Shown here in pieces: positions 10,650 through 61,545 of a DNA stretch of 64,000 nt (the first letter of the stretch is position 1; every line of letters begins with the position of its first letter). The DNA comes from Lampris incognitus (lineage: Eukaryota; Chordata; Actinopteri; Lampriformes; Lampridae). The notes beneath the pieces were generated by a model, which ran no database searches, had not been told where the DNA came from, and worked only from the letters and a program-made list of their open reading frames with translations. The translations under genes and the position numbers were made by a program. Location: positions 4,990,594 to 5,054,593 of the forward strand of contig NC_079221.1 of assembly GCF_029633865.1 (NCBI RefSeq), read 5' to 3'.

Positions 10650-13600
10650 ATGGACGACTGCGCACGCTTCGGGCTGGCACTGTCCGCGGCCGCGGCCGTC
10701 GGCCTCGTCAACGCCGTGCTGGCGCTGAGATGGGCGCTCCACTTCAGGGAGGGCTTCGGCTGGGACGGCGGGCCGGCCCAGTTCAACTGGCACCCGGTTC
10801 TGATGGTGACCGGGTTTGTCTCCCTGCAGGGAATGGGTAGGCGGGGTCCCCCCCAAGTGGGAGATGGGAATGGGAATGTTTCTTCCGCTCCCGGTTCACT
10901 TTCCCAGCAGAGATGGTTGACGATGAGGATGGTTTGATGATGAGGATGGTTTGACGATGAGGATGGTTTGACGTGTTGGTGTCTGCAGGAGAAACTTCGG
11001 AAAAATGTTCACTAAAAAAAATCAACAGAATGACCCCCCCCCCCCCCCCTCCCCTCCCCTCCCCCCGCATTCTGGTGGCTGCAGTAGTGCGTAACTTACC
11101 CGAGGTGAGATTTATTTGTTTGTGCATGGAAACGGGGGAAATGAACTTTAAAAGGAAAAAAAATCATTTGAAAGTCTTTATTTCATCCCAACGGCTGTAA
11201 AAAACCCCTCATTGGGGAGCGTCACCCGCTTGCAGGTGAGTTCAATCATATGAAAACAGCAGTGAATTTGTGCTGGGGGGAGGGGGGGAACGTTTTGCAA
11301 ACCACAGAAATGTGTTTTTCTATTGTCGGATTCCGGAAAGTAGTGCTCCTTTATATGTGTGTGTGTGTGGGGGGGGGGGGGTTTAAGAAGTGTCTCGTCA
11401 AAGTAATATAGTCTGCGCAGTGACTTTTTCCCCTGTTGTTTTCGGAAGAGTTGAAGTACCCGTAGTCGGCCACTAGGTGGAGCGCTAACGAGGTTTTGCG
11501 AGCGCGATATCGGAAGACGTGACAAAATCACACTGACACGTCACAGAAGAAATGTGAGCTGCATTCTGTGCCCACCTTTAACGTGCTGTAAATTGCACTC
11601 GGCCGTATTAATTGCGCTCAAATTGTGCGTAATCTCTAATCAAAAGGAGCCGTGACTCAAGAAAGAGAGTTTACGGCACTTTACGGCGCAGGCACCCGCT
11701 TGTTAGTCAAAAGTGTACTACGTTCCCTGACACGCCAATCAACGCTCTCCTCCTTCCAGCCAGCTGCGTGGTGTGTGCTTTAACACAGTGTTTCTCAACC
11801 GGGGGTCCGCGGACCCCTAGTGGTCCGTGGCGTAATTGCAAGGGGTCCGTGAAAATAAAACATCTTTTAAAAAAAAGATCCTATGACATTTATAGAAATA
11901 GGATTATTTTACTCAAATGTGACTGAGACCTTTATCTACCTAAACTATAAAGGGTAACAGGACTTTTTTCTCTAATTACATCCGTTTCACAAGTGTAATT
12001 TATTATATTTTAATAAGAGATCTCGCTCCCGTTCGCATTGTTAAAAGTTACTGCATAAGAATTCTGTTTTGTTACATATATCTGAAAGTTACTGCATAAG
12101 AATTCTGTTTTGTTAACTATATCTAAGTTACAACTGAAAGCTCTTATTTTTGCCCCAAAGAGTGAATAGATGCTGTAATGCAATTTAAAATGCAGTTTCT
12201 ACTGTTTCTATCAAATTGCAACCCCCCTCCCCCAAGATCAGGTGGAGGGGTCCTCAGGGTAGATCAAAAATACGCAGGGGGTCCAGGACCCCAAAAAGGT
12301 TGAGATCCACTGCTTTAACATATGGCCCTGCCATGATGTGCAGAATTGCATCTTTTGTTTTTGTAATTCATCCACTGTTATACTATAGCTAAACTTGAAG
12401 GGTGATTGCTGCTGCTTTTATAGCTTTATAGCGTCACAAAACTCTCACCTGTCGTAAGCAACACGCTGATTGGGGAAGTACTACAGCAACCAGAATGAGG
12501 AAAAAGTCATTTTAGCTGATTTTTAGTGAATATTTTTAATGAATAAATGACTCCTGCTTCCATATTGTTTAGATTGTTTGGTGAAATTTGTTTTCGGTAC
12601 AGCATGTTAAACGCTTAACGATAGACAGCAACAGACCCTCCACATATTACCATGGATCAATGCAGTGATACAATAGCAGAAACATCTTGCACACAACCAC
12701 ATACATGAGGTGAATGGTATGCATGCCAGTAGTGTGTGAGGAGGGCGCCAGAAGGAGGAATTCAGAGTCCAGATAGCTAGGGGGGGGGGGGGGGGGAGCT
12801 GTTTGTGAAAGGTTTAGTCTTAGTGGGCAGTGACCTGTAGCACCTCCCTGGGGGAAGGAGCTGAAAGAGGTGATGTGCAGGATGTGAGGGGTCGGAGATG
12901 ATCTTCTTTGCTCGCTTTACAGTCTGGTGAGTATGCAGAGATTGAGGGGAGTGGGTTGCCTATGATTTTGGATGCCTTGTTTGACAGTCCGCTGTAGATT
13001 TATCCGTGTTTGACTGTCCGTGCTGCCCTATCATACTGTGATAGAAGATGTGACGATGGACTCGATGATGGCTGAGTCGAACAGAACGAGAAGGTAATGC
13101 TTGATCCGGTATATTTTAAGCTGCTTAAGGAAGTAAAGTCATTGTTGAGCTTTTGTAATGATGTGTTCAGTGTTAATTTTCCACTTCAGGTTATTGCTGA
13201 TGTAAGTTCAGAGGAATTTGAAAGAGTCTGTGGTAGTGATAGGTCTCCATTTATTTGTATGGGTGTTTTGGGATTTGGCATACATGTGAAGTCAAAAGTG
13301 AGTTCCTGGGTTTTGCCCGTATTAGGCAGAAGTTCATTGTTTACACGCCAAGTGACAGCTTGTTCCACTTCACTGTGTTTCTGGGTTGCATCATTGTTGG
13401 AGATGAGGCCTACGATGGTTGTGTCATCTGCATATTTCATTATTTTCACAGAACTGTCCGTGGATGTAAACTGGGTGGTGTAACGTGAGAAAAGCCAGGA
13501 GGAGGGAACACAGCCCTGAGGAGCTCCTGTACTGAGGGTAAGAGGGTGTGAGGTTAGGTTATTAACCTCCACCCTCTGTGGCCTGTTCCACGGGAAGCTT

Positions 13601-15774
13601 CTAATCAAGTGGCGTATGGCCGGGTCAATGTTCATATCCAAGAGTGTGGTAAAGAGTGGAACTAAAGTCTGTGAACAGGATGCGTGTGTAGGTGTTTGGT
13701 GATTTCAGGTGTTGCAGGACATGGTGTAGGGCTATGCTGACTACATACTCAACAGACTGGCTGGCTTGATAGGCAAACTGATATGGGTCCATCATTGGGG
13801 AGGTGCAGGATTTCGAGTATGACAGAACGATGTGCTCAAATGCTTTCATGGCCACAGATGTGAGGGCAACTAGTCTGAAGTCACTGAGGCAGGTGATCTT
13901 TGAGGACTTTGGCACAGCGAATGACTGTAGAGAATTTGAAGCACTGTGGGACAGTACATTGGCTTAGAGAGGTGTTAAATATGGTGGAAACTACTGGGGC
14001 CAATTGAGCTGCACAGTGGCTCAGCAAAGCAGGACTGATCCCGTCTGGCCCTGCTGCTTTTCTGATGTTCAGTCTCATGAATGTAGTTCTCACGTAGGGG
14101 TGTTGATTTTTGTTGACGTTGACTTTTCACAAAAATCTCTAATGTAGTAAGCAACACACTGATTGGGAACTACTACAGCAATCAGAAGTTGTGAATATTT
14201 TTCTGGGAAAACAAACAAACAAACAGGGAGTTTCTCCAGCGAATATCAAACATCTCAAACCATCCTCACCATGCTGCTTAGAAGTAGGGTATCTGCGATG
14301 AGTGGTGCGATAACTGTCTTCACTGGCATGGCGTGTCGGTCCGTAAAATATGTCCCGAAAGTGACGACAAAGCTCGTCTCATCCGTTCAGCGGCGCTTGT
14401 TTGCTGCAGATTCAGCTGTTATTTCTAGGAGCCTAAATAGACATAGGAAATTAACTCAAGGTTTGTTTTGAGATCTTCACTCAGCTGGCCAGCTGTTTGG
14501 AAAGTGGTTGCGGTTTATCGTGGTGAAGCGTTTTGGTATGGCACAGCAACACAAGATCTCGCAACAACCTAATCTTAGGATTAAACAAATCTGTACAAAC
14601 ACTTAAAAATGTGTTTATGATCTTCTGATTAGGAACTGTCGAATGATTTTGCATGTTTTCTCCTCCAGCTATTATTGTGTACAGGCTCCCATGGACGTGG
14701 AATTGGAGCAAACTAACGATGAAGTTCATCCACGCGGGTCTGAACTTGTTGGCCTTCATTTTTGCCGTCATATCCTTAGTGGCAGTGTTCGACTTCCACA
14801 ATACTGCAGCTATCCCCAATATGTATAGCTTGCACAGCTGGGTGGGACTTGCAGCTGTAATACTCTACTGTCTACAGGTAAACACAGTTTGATATTTCTT
14901 AACTCGTATCGAATCGTTGCTTTCGCGTCTAGAATTCATTACTTCTGTCTAAAATCTTTGTCTGTTTACTTGTTTGTTTGTTTTTTTACTTTACAAGCTT
15001 TATTGTTTTTGGTGCTCTCTTTGTCGCAAGTATTAACAACGGGTTTCCGTCTGTTGCATCTTGTAATTTTTTTTCATGTAATTACACAATCCTGCAACAC
15101 AACAGATAACTCAGGTGAAATTTGCTTGTGCACTGCTATTCCAAAGTACCAGTTAATTACTACTGAAAATTATCATTATGACCATATAAAGAGACATCCA
15201 TTGTGTTTTCTCCTTTACTGGGCAGCTCGTTTTAGGATTAGGTATGTACCTAATACCTATCACACCCGTGTCCTGGAGAGCAATGTTTATGCCCCTGCAT
15301 GTCTACAGCGGCCTGTTCATCTTTGCCAGTGTTATAGCCACTGCACTCATGGGCATCACAGAGAAACTGATTTTTGGCCTGTAAGTATCGGAGTAAAGAC
15401 GGCAATTTCTAAAGTCTACATAATGGCATGCATAAAATTTGGTTACTGGCCTGGTGAGGGAATGACAAATTTTTCCTTTGTTGTTAAGGAAGGACCCAAA
15501 GTATAAAGACTCTCCCCCAGAGGCAATTTTCGTAAACTTTCTGGGAGTTCTGATGGTGGTTTTCGGGGCCCTCATCCTCTGGATTGCCACTCGAAAATCT
15601 TGGAAACGCCCCAGTGACCAGATCTTGCACTCTCTGCATACCGACAGGGGAGGTGAAGCCAACACCATAATCAGTCCAACTCTGTCTCAGCTTTCTGACC
15701 GAGTAGACGCCGAAGCCCGTGGCGATATCCGAAAAAGAAGCAGTACGTCTGGTGATTTGGATCCGGACAACTGA
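10650..15774 (+). CDS. CYBRD1: Cytochrome b reductase 1 (duodenal cytochrome b, Dcytb)
   Basis: Four coding exons, 10650-10836, 14669-14877, 15226-15380 and 15489-15774, give 278 residues (human 286) with consistent phases. The protein belongs to the cytochrome b561 family: six membrane helices carry electrons from cytosolic ascorbate through two haems to reduce Fe3+, Cu2+ or monodehydroascorbate outside the cell. The four haem-ligand histidines are present at about H48 (NWHPVLM), H84 (IHAGLN), H118 (SLHSWVG) and H157 (PLHVYSG). ITEKLIF and [10 protein letters not shown] also match the family. The start is the first ATG after a GC-rich leader and opens directly into helix 1. The hydrophilic C-terminal tail (DRGGEANT... 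to the stop) is shorter than in human. Intron 1 (3.8 kb) is full of repeats, including an antisense LINE. In the 300 bp after the stop I see no AATAAA, only weak variants near 16130. Confidence 0.97.
10837..11785. other. CYBRD1 intron 1, 5' part
   Basis: Contains three copies of a 17-bp gatgaggatggtttga(t/c) repeat (10921-10971) and long C or G runs near 11034 and 11370. No exon was recognised. Confidence 0.6.
11786..12312 (+). mobile_element. Non-autonomous hAT (Charlie-like) element
   Basis: Inverted ends cagtgtttctcaacc and, as reverse complement at the right, cagtggatctcaacc bound 527 bp. A perfect 8-bp target-site duplication, CTTTAACA, lies at 11778-11785 and 12313-12320. No transposase ORF. 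In CYBRD1 intron 1. Confidence 0.9.
12640..14128 (-). mobile_element. Antisense LINE reverse-transcriptase fragment
   Basis: Minus-strand translations in order are [13 protein letters not shown] (about 14060), [35 protein letters not shown], then [19 protein letters not shown] and [13 protein letters not shown] (13390-13520). These are the ordered blocks of a non-LTR reverse transcriptase. It is 5' truncated and split over three frames, so it is inactive. It lies in CYBRD1 intron 1, antisense to the gene. Confidence 0.85.
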
Positions 15775-16618
15775 TTCACAAAGCCAATTCTGTCTTCAGC
15801 AGGAAATATCCGTTCTACGCTGAAAGAAAATGTTAACTTTGTATAGCCTTTTATATGGCACTCCTGTCTCAGACTGTCCCTAAATAGCACCTTAAAATGT
15901 CTCTTTAATACACTGGCATTTGAGCATGTATTGCAGTTTTTCTTTCGTCAAACACTTGCTGTATCTTAGTGTAAGAAATATTGCTGATCCTTTGTGTATA
16001 TACATACTTTGACAGTTGCAAAGACGATAACGGATGAAAAGACTCTACCACTATTCCACGACTTATTTGCAACATTTCTATGAGGTCTAAGTTTTTCAGC
16101 ATTTTGTGGTAATGGTCTAAATATACTTTGTAATACAAATTATTTCTGCATTTTCGACCGATTGATTGCCTGGTCCTTAAACATCCGAGTCGTGTTTATT
16201 GGCCTTGTAGGTTTGCACTACATGGGGTTTGCGGTTTCGTGGCTCTATGTTTACTTAACGTAGAACGACAACACAGCGCTCTCCAGATATGTACACACAA
16301 AGATGGACTTGTTCAGTGAAATAAGAGGTGGTAAAGTTTAATGGTGAAGGGAAACATTTGTCCAACATTCACATTCTGTGGTTGCTGAAAGGCGACAGGC
16401 CATTCCATGGAAATTTTTCGGTGTATGTGGGGAGTAATTTTGTTATCACACGGCGTAATTCTTTTACCAGCAGAGCATCACATTCAACGCCTGAGGCAAA
16501 GTGAAAATGAATCTGTGCTGCTTGGCCGCCTTTCAGACAAAATATTGTGACACTCATTCATAACACGAAACCCGAGGACACCATTCCAAACTAAGTGCAT
16601 TTCTCACCTTCAGTTTAT

Positions 16619-17014
16619 CAGTTTCTCCAATCTGCTCTCTGGTCTGCTATGCCATCGTCCACTCTGTGTCTCATACAGTGAGGCTGTACAGCTGTTCTCA
16701 AAATGCTGTCAAGTAATATCCAACACCACTGTAATGCAGTACTGTGTGTTTGCACTAATAGTAGCACCACCCTAAATTAGTCCCCATGACACTAAAGAGT
16801 AGTTTCTCTTTCTAGTCAGTTTATCCAATCTACTCTCTGGTCTGCTATGCCATCGTCCACTCTGTGTCTCATACAGTGAGGCTGTACAGCTGTTCTCGAA
16901 ATGCTGTCAAGTAATATCCAACACCACTGTAATGCAGTATTGTGTGTTTGCACTAATAGTAGCACCACCCTAAATTAGTCCCCATGACACTGTAAAGAGT
17001 AGTTTCTCTTTCTA
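16619..17014. repeat. Two-copy tandem duplication, period 198 bp
   Basis: The segments starting at 16619 (cagtttctccaatctg) and 16817 (cagtttatccaatcta) are nearly identical throughout, differing at a handful of bases. It lies between CYBRD1 and DYNC1I2. Confidence 0.95.
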
Positions 17015-17156
17015 CAAGGGTGTTTTATATACCTTAAGGGCAGACACGCACCTCTGAGTTTTATTACCTAATCACAACATGTTGCGCAATCAACCACATA
17101 ATGAGATTTGTGATCTGAAAGTGCCAGTTATACAAGCATCACAATGAATTAAGTTG

Positions 17157-17357
17157 GGATGAATAGAGGTGTGTGTGTGGGGGGGGTGAATAGAGGTGTG
17201 TGTGTGGGGGGGGTGAATAGAAGTGTGGGGGGGAGGGGCTGTCCAGGGTGTCTCCCCGCCTGCCGCCCCCTGACTGCTGGGATGCAGGCTCCAGCAATCC
17301 CCCGCCGCCACCCGGAGAGCCGGATAAGAGGTTCGGATAACGGGCTGGATGGATGCG
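17157..17357 (+). repeat. 27-bp minisatellite followed by a SINE family A tail
   Basis: About three copies of gaatagaggtgtgtgtgtgg plus a G run (17160-17232) adjoin a 3' fragment of SINE family A (17240-17357, gtccagggtgtctccccgcc to ggatggatg). Confidence 0.85.
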
Positions 17358-17359
17358 TT

Positions 17360-17580
17360 GCCCCGTTGGCGATGGACTCGTATCTGGGCTATCGAACCTG
17401 TGAGCTGCCCTCGATCGGATCACAAGCACGGCGCTTGAAGCAGGCCCGGCCCGCGCCCTGCCGGCGCGGCAGCTTTGCGGAAGTCCCGGCGAGCGCTTCC
17501 GGTTGTCCTCAGCCAGCATCCGTAGCCGGCACTAATTGGCCCCCGTCGTTTGTTTTCCAAGGCAGAGGACTTCGGTGACA
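17360..17580 (+). promoter_or_regulatory. GC-rich block, candidate DYNC1I2 promoter/first exon
   Basis: A CpG-dense stretch (ggcccgcgccctgccggcgc and flanks) lies 2.8 kb upstream of the first coding exon, whose 5' UTR portion begins after the acceptor ending at 20330. Vertebrate DYNC1I2 has a non-coding first exon, so this is the best position for one. No donor could be chosen with confidence. Confidence 0.35.
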
Positions 17581-19241
17581 GTTCGCAAAACTCAATCCAA
17601 GGTTGGTTGGCTGCACCCCGTCACCTAACGAGGCGTAGCCCGCTGATGTGTAAGGTTGTTTTTTTTTTGTGGAGTTTTTGTTCCGATCCGGAATCAATCA
17701 ATCAAGCTAGCTAGCTAGCTAGCGTTAGCCCGCTTGCCAACGTCAGAGACGAGGCTTTGATAGACAGCTGTAGCTAACTGTTGTGCTAGCTAACCAAGAC
17801 GTTTCCACTCAATAGCCATGTAGATTTCCACCAGTTTTGTGCATTTGTGTGTGTGTGTGTGTGTGGTGACCGGAATGATTTTAGTTTTTTGTATAAAAAC
17901 AGCATTTTGTGACCAACAAGTCTTCAGAGCGTTGCCGACAGCAGCCGGAGTGGGAAGTGTGAGGCTAGCCTGAGGAAACAGCGGGGATTCGTACGAGGCG
18001 CTAGCTGGCTGCTATATGGCTAACCGTCGCTTCCATAAAGCTAGCTGTGTGATCCTGAGTGAAAGGCAAACTATAACATTTAGTTGTCAAGTTGAGTCCA
18101 AAAAAAAAACCCAGTTCGTTTCCAGTTCAGACGGTGTAGCCTTTTCTGCAGGTATAATGTTTGGGTTTCTGGACTGGTCAGTCGGCAGGGTGGGGCTCCC
18201 TGGTCGGCTAACCCGTCTGTAGCTTTTGACAGCTTCCATCTAGCCAGCCTGTCGACCGACGCCTTGGAGCTGATGTCATGCTAAGGGCATCCTGGGATCC
18301 TCTGGGTCCCAGACTGTGTTGCTCCAAATCTAGCTGTTTATAACAACAACAACAACAACAACACAGTTTCTCCTTGAGTGTGTTATACCCCTGGGTGGAA
18401 GTCAATTCTTTGTGAAAATAATTCAGTTCCCTTATGCAGCAGCTCTGTGATAGGTTTCACTCATTACTGATAGACAAAAATGATTGAAAATATTGTTTTA
18501 GCCCCCCCCCCCCCATACACAAATAAATGATCTTCAGCTGCTAAGTAGAAGGGCTGGAAATGGGCAGGCACTTTTGTGCCAATTGTATATTGTGATATTT
18601 CGAGTACTATTACAAATACTACAATTTGATGTTATGATTTTTAAGGCTTTATCTCTGTACCTACAATAACACGTGAAAACTGCAGTAATCCAACGAAAAG
18701 GTAGAATGAAATGCATTTATCAACCGCTGTATATTACAGAAGCGTAAAATGTGTAAGCTTCCCTGAGCAAACATACGAACAATTCCAATTCAGATATTAT
18801 GAGGTGCAGAAATCATCACATCAATCCTGCCAGAGCATCTCTTAATCAGGCTTCAGCTCTGCGAGTCAGGGAAAATGCTGCAATTTTGAAATTGGACAGC
18901 TCAGCATTGCGATTTCTGAACTGAATTGGCCCCTCACAACTAGAAATACTGCTTGTTTCGGAGCATCATTTCAGGCTATGTAGAACAGAGAATATAAAAC
19001 AAATATTAAAAATGTCATGTGTTTAAGTGATTTCAAAGTGAACGCTCACTCGATCGTTTCTGATCAAATTTTCGCTCTGAAAATGTCACTGTTAACTACC
19101 AGCGTTCAACACTAGATGTTGTTAACCAGCCAGGCGACCAACACTGAGGTCAGAAAACAGCCTCAGAGGGTGGAAAAGGCTTAGCAAAATGGAACCTTTC
19201 CTTTGCAATGTTCATTTATAGCACTTGGAACCATACCAGAG
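17581..19241. other. Upstream region or first intron of DYNC1I2
   Basis: Contains gctagctagctagctagc at about 17705, an (AAC)n tract at 18341-18362 and a C run at 18502. No coding exon seen. This is probably the long first intron of DYNC1I2. Confidence 0.5.
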
Positions 19242-19748
19242 TGGGGCTGTCACAATTATGACATTTTAGTTGACGATTAATTGTCATAAAGATAATTACG
19301 GGTAACGATTTAATTGACTTTTTCTGGTCATTTTATGCCACTATTCTAGTATAAGCCTGAACACATACACCTTATGAAGAATAAGAGCCATGTAGTTATG
19401 GACACTGAACTTTTTAACGTAAATGAGATTTCTGTTTGCTTTTGAGGCGTTGTAAACAAAAACTGCATAGGGCAGGTGTCATAAATAATAACTCAAATAT
19501 ACAAAGGCGATTACTGAAAAATACAAAGAAATTACAGAAAATCACAGTCTACATAGTGGTTGTGACAGTGTTGCACCTATTGCTCTGCTGCACCTAGATT
19601 TAGTTTCAATACCTTGTTCTAAAACTATTGTGCAAGCATACATAACGCAACGAAAAAGTGGTTCAAGATGATAATGATTGATGTAAAATAATTGCAATTA
19701 TCCCAAATAATTGTGCTAAGAAGATTATGTAAGAATTGTGACAGGCCT
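19242..19748 (+). mobile_element. Non-autonomous hAT-like element
   Basis: The ends are tggggctgtcacaatt at the left and aattgtgacaggcct at the right, the latter complementary to the left end. The flanking duplication ATACCAGAG lies at 19233-19241 and 19749-19757. AT-rich interior without an ORF. Confidence 0.85.
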
Positions 19749-20340
19749 ATACCAGAGTTGGAAAACAACTGTTTTTATGTGCAGATGGGTACATTTTCTT
19801 TTGCCAAAAAGTGATTTTTTTTTCTTGCACTTTCATTGAGTGGGGCAGTGGACTGGGACCCCACAACATTTAGAAAACTTGTGTTGGAATTTTAGAATAC
19901 AACTACTAGGCATGGATAACTTCCTCAGATGCCTAGCCTAAATTGTCGAGTGACGCGCTACAACTTTATGGCACAAAAGAAGATTAATTATACGCCTAAT
20001 TTTGAAGGTGCTCATGTGGTGACACTGTTCCTTGCATTGATGTTATCTACATTAGTTAGCACACCTAGTTATTTATGCTAGCAACGTGTGTGCAGTAGGT
20101 GTGGTGCAGCTTCGTTTGTGAAATGTTGCCTCATTGTGCTGAATAACACTCTGAAGTTGGGACATTGGTGGGAGTCTACAGTCTGTTATTCTTATTTATG
20201 CAACATAAGGTTTTCTTTTATTCTAAAATGAAACCTTGTTCACCCCTGAAAAAGTTTCCAACTTGTGGAGCTAACTTATGCTGAGTGTAAATGTAAATAA
20301 CCGCAAGTTGAATGTGTTGTTTGTATGCAGCTTTGCCATC

Positions 20341-36839
<16,499 letters not shown>

Positions 36840-37668
36840 TCTAGTCTCCATGGACATGACATTACAGGGACCAGAGGCGGGCTAGTTCATATCGACCCTG
36901 CTCTGACGGATGCAGAAGACTCGGTGGCAACGCAACTAGAGGAAAAGATGAGATTTTGGTGGCAATGTCAAGGAGTATAGAAGTATTTCTTTGTAAACAT
37001 TGTAGTTACACCTAGCGCCCCTATTTTCTTTAGAAAACTGCCTTCTCGATTGACTCTTCCAGAGCCGGTCTTTTGTGGGCTGAGATGAGCAACAGGGCTG
37101 TCAACCTCAGACACCACCAGACATTAAGCCATACTCCGAAATAGACACCAATTGTTATTTTTGTTTCAGCCAGGTGCCTTAAAATTCAATTTTAAACTCA
37201 AGTAAGTGATCCCATCTGTCTTAAATCCATATTACAGCCTCGTTTCACCAATCACTCAACTGTCTCAGTTCAGATACGTTAACCAATCATCGCTGCTCAT
37301 TGACGTTTAAAGTCGTAGTAAATCTCTCACGTCCTTACTACACCCAAGAATGTAAACATCTCGACTGTAGCTCGTTTTTTTTTTCTACACACCTTGAACC
37401 TGGAGGATCCAATTTACTTGTTTATAAAGTTATGAAAGCAACTTTTCCTTAATGCAGATCTTTGTACAACTGTAACGCTCTTAAATCAGGTTTGCCACTT
37501 AGTTCATCAGTCCGTCTCGTTAACGTTGGAGCACTGAAGGAAGCGAGACCGCACGCCACGCGTGCACAGCGGTTGTCGCGGCGCCTGCGCCGCAACCCGA
37601 ACGTTTCATCTCCGTCATTCAGAGTCTCGCTAAACTTTGTGTCAAATTTGAGATTGTAATTTTCACAC

Positions 37669-37674
37669 AATAAA
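37669..37674 (+). terminator. Candidate DYNC1I2 poly(A) signal
   Basis: AATAAA followed by an A-rich and T-rich stretch, about 830 bp after the DYNC1I2 stop. It lies only 31 bp from the opposite-strand signal of SLC25A12. Confidence 0.55.
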
Positions 37675-37704
37675 TTTAAAAAAAAATCCCAAGAGTTCGG
37701 ATGA

Positions 37705-37710
37705 TTTATT
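37705..37710 (-). terminator. Candidate SLC25A12 poly(A) signal
   Basis: TTTATT on the + strand reads AATAAA on the minus strand, about 425 bp past the SLC25A12 stop at 38136-38138. Another plus-strand AATAAA occurs at about 37714. Confidence 0.5.
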
Positions 37711-38135
37711 TCAATAAAATACAGTGAGTACATTTAAATTATTTCCTCCGAAGCCCTGGTCATGATTTCAAAATAAACACTTTGAAAACATTTGTACATC
37801 CTCTCAAGTCTCTGAAATGTGACCGACACAAGCACACCGAGGCTGCACACGCCACAGACACACACAGTAACAGTCCGTTATGCCATAATGTCCCTCCACA
37901 GAAGTACAGTATGTACAACAATCATGTGCAAGCTTTGCAAAGAAGAGTTTAAAAGCCAGAGTCATGCAGCATTCTACGCAAGACCGCTGTCGCAATGCAT
38001 ATTAACGAAGCCGGATGTTTGTTTTTGTTTTTTCAAATAAAACTTTTGGAGGGATACGGGCGGGTGTAGTTTTAAGGGCATTGGGCTCGAGGTACATGCG
38101 ACCCTCGCCGTCCGCACGGCGAGAGGAGAGACCGC

Positions 38136-60884
<22,749 letters not shown>

Positions 60885-60892
60885 GCTGCGTG

Positions 60893-60900
60893 TGACGTCA
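60893..60900. promoter_or_regulatory. Consensus CRE (TGACGTCA) at the SLC25A12 start
   Basis: The palindrome TGACGTCA lies 8 bp upstream of the minus-strand ATG (60882-60884), next to the GC-rich gcgcaggcgccgcgcg. It would sit in the 5' UTR or core promoter. A CREB/ATF site is inferred from the motif. Confidence 0.45.
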
Positions 60901-60965
60901 CCTACAGTACACCAGCGCAGGCGCCGCGCGTGTGGTGATGCGAACCTGCGCGAGTCCGTTGACGG

Positions 60966-61545
60966 GGGGTAGAAAAGGAGAAGAAGAGTCTGTTTGGAGG
61001 GGGGGGGGGGTAGAGAAGGAGGAGAAGAAGTCTGTTTGGAGGGCGGGGGGGGGGCGTCAGAGGAGAAGAAGAGTCTGTTTGGAGGGCGGCGGGGGGGGGT
61101 AGAGAAGGAGGAGAAGAAGAGTCTGTTTGGAGGGCGGCGGGGGGTGTCAGAAGAGCCTGTTTGGAGGGCGGCGGGGGTAGAGAAGGAGGAGAAGAAGAGT
61201 CTGTTTGGAGGGCGGCGGGGGGGGGGGTCAGAGGAGAAGAAGAGTCTGTTTGGAGGGGGGGTAGAGAAGGAGGAGAAGAAGAGTCTGTTTGGAGGGGGGG
61301 TAGAGAAGGAGGAGAAGAAGAGTCTGTTTGGAGGGCGGCGGGGGGGGCGTCCGAAGAAGAGTCTATTTGTGGAGGGGGGGGTAGAGAAGGAGGAGAAGAA
61401 GAAGAGTCTGTTTGGAGGGCGGCGGGGGGGGGCGTCAAAAGAAGAGTCTGTTTGGAGGGGGGGTAGAGAAGGAGGAGAAGAAGAGTCTGTTTGGAGGGGG
61501 GCTAGAGAAGGAGGAGAAGAAGAGTCTGTTTGGAGGGCGGGGGGT
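60966..61545. repeat. GA/G-rich minisatellite upstream of SLC25A12
   Basis: Roughly a dozen imperfect copies of gagaaggaggagaagaagag, tctgtttggagggcgg and a variable G run. It starts about 80 bp upstream of the SLC25A12 start codon and leaves long open frames that are artefacts of composition. Confidence 0.95.

Larger units (their letters stand above)
36840..38135. other. Convergent 3' UTRs of DYNC1I2 and SLC25A12
   Basis: Unique sequence between the two stop codons. Opposing poly(A) signals lie at 37669 (+) and 37705 (-), so the two 3' UTRs meet or overlap here. Confidence 0.7.

Noticed and set aside
14889-15506. 205-codon open frame across CYBRD1 intron 2
   Set aside because: It includes part of exon 3 out of frame; the true exon reads in another frame with the haem ligand histidine.
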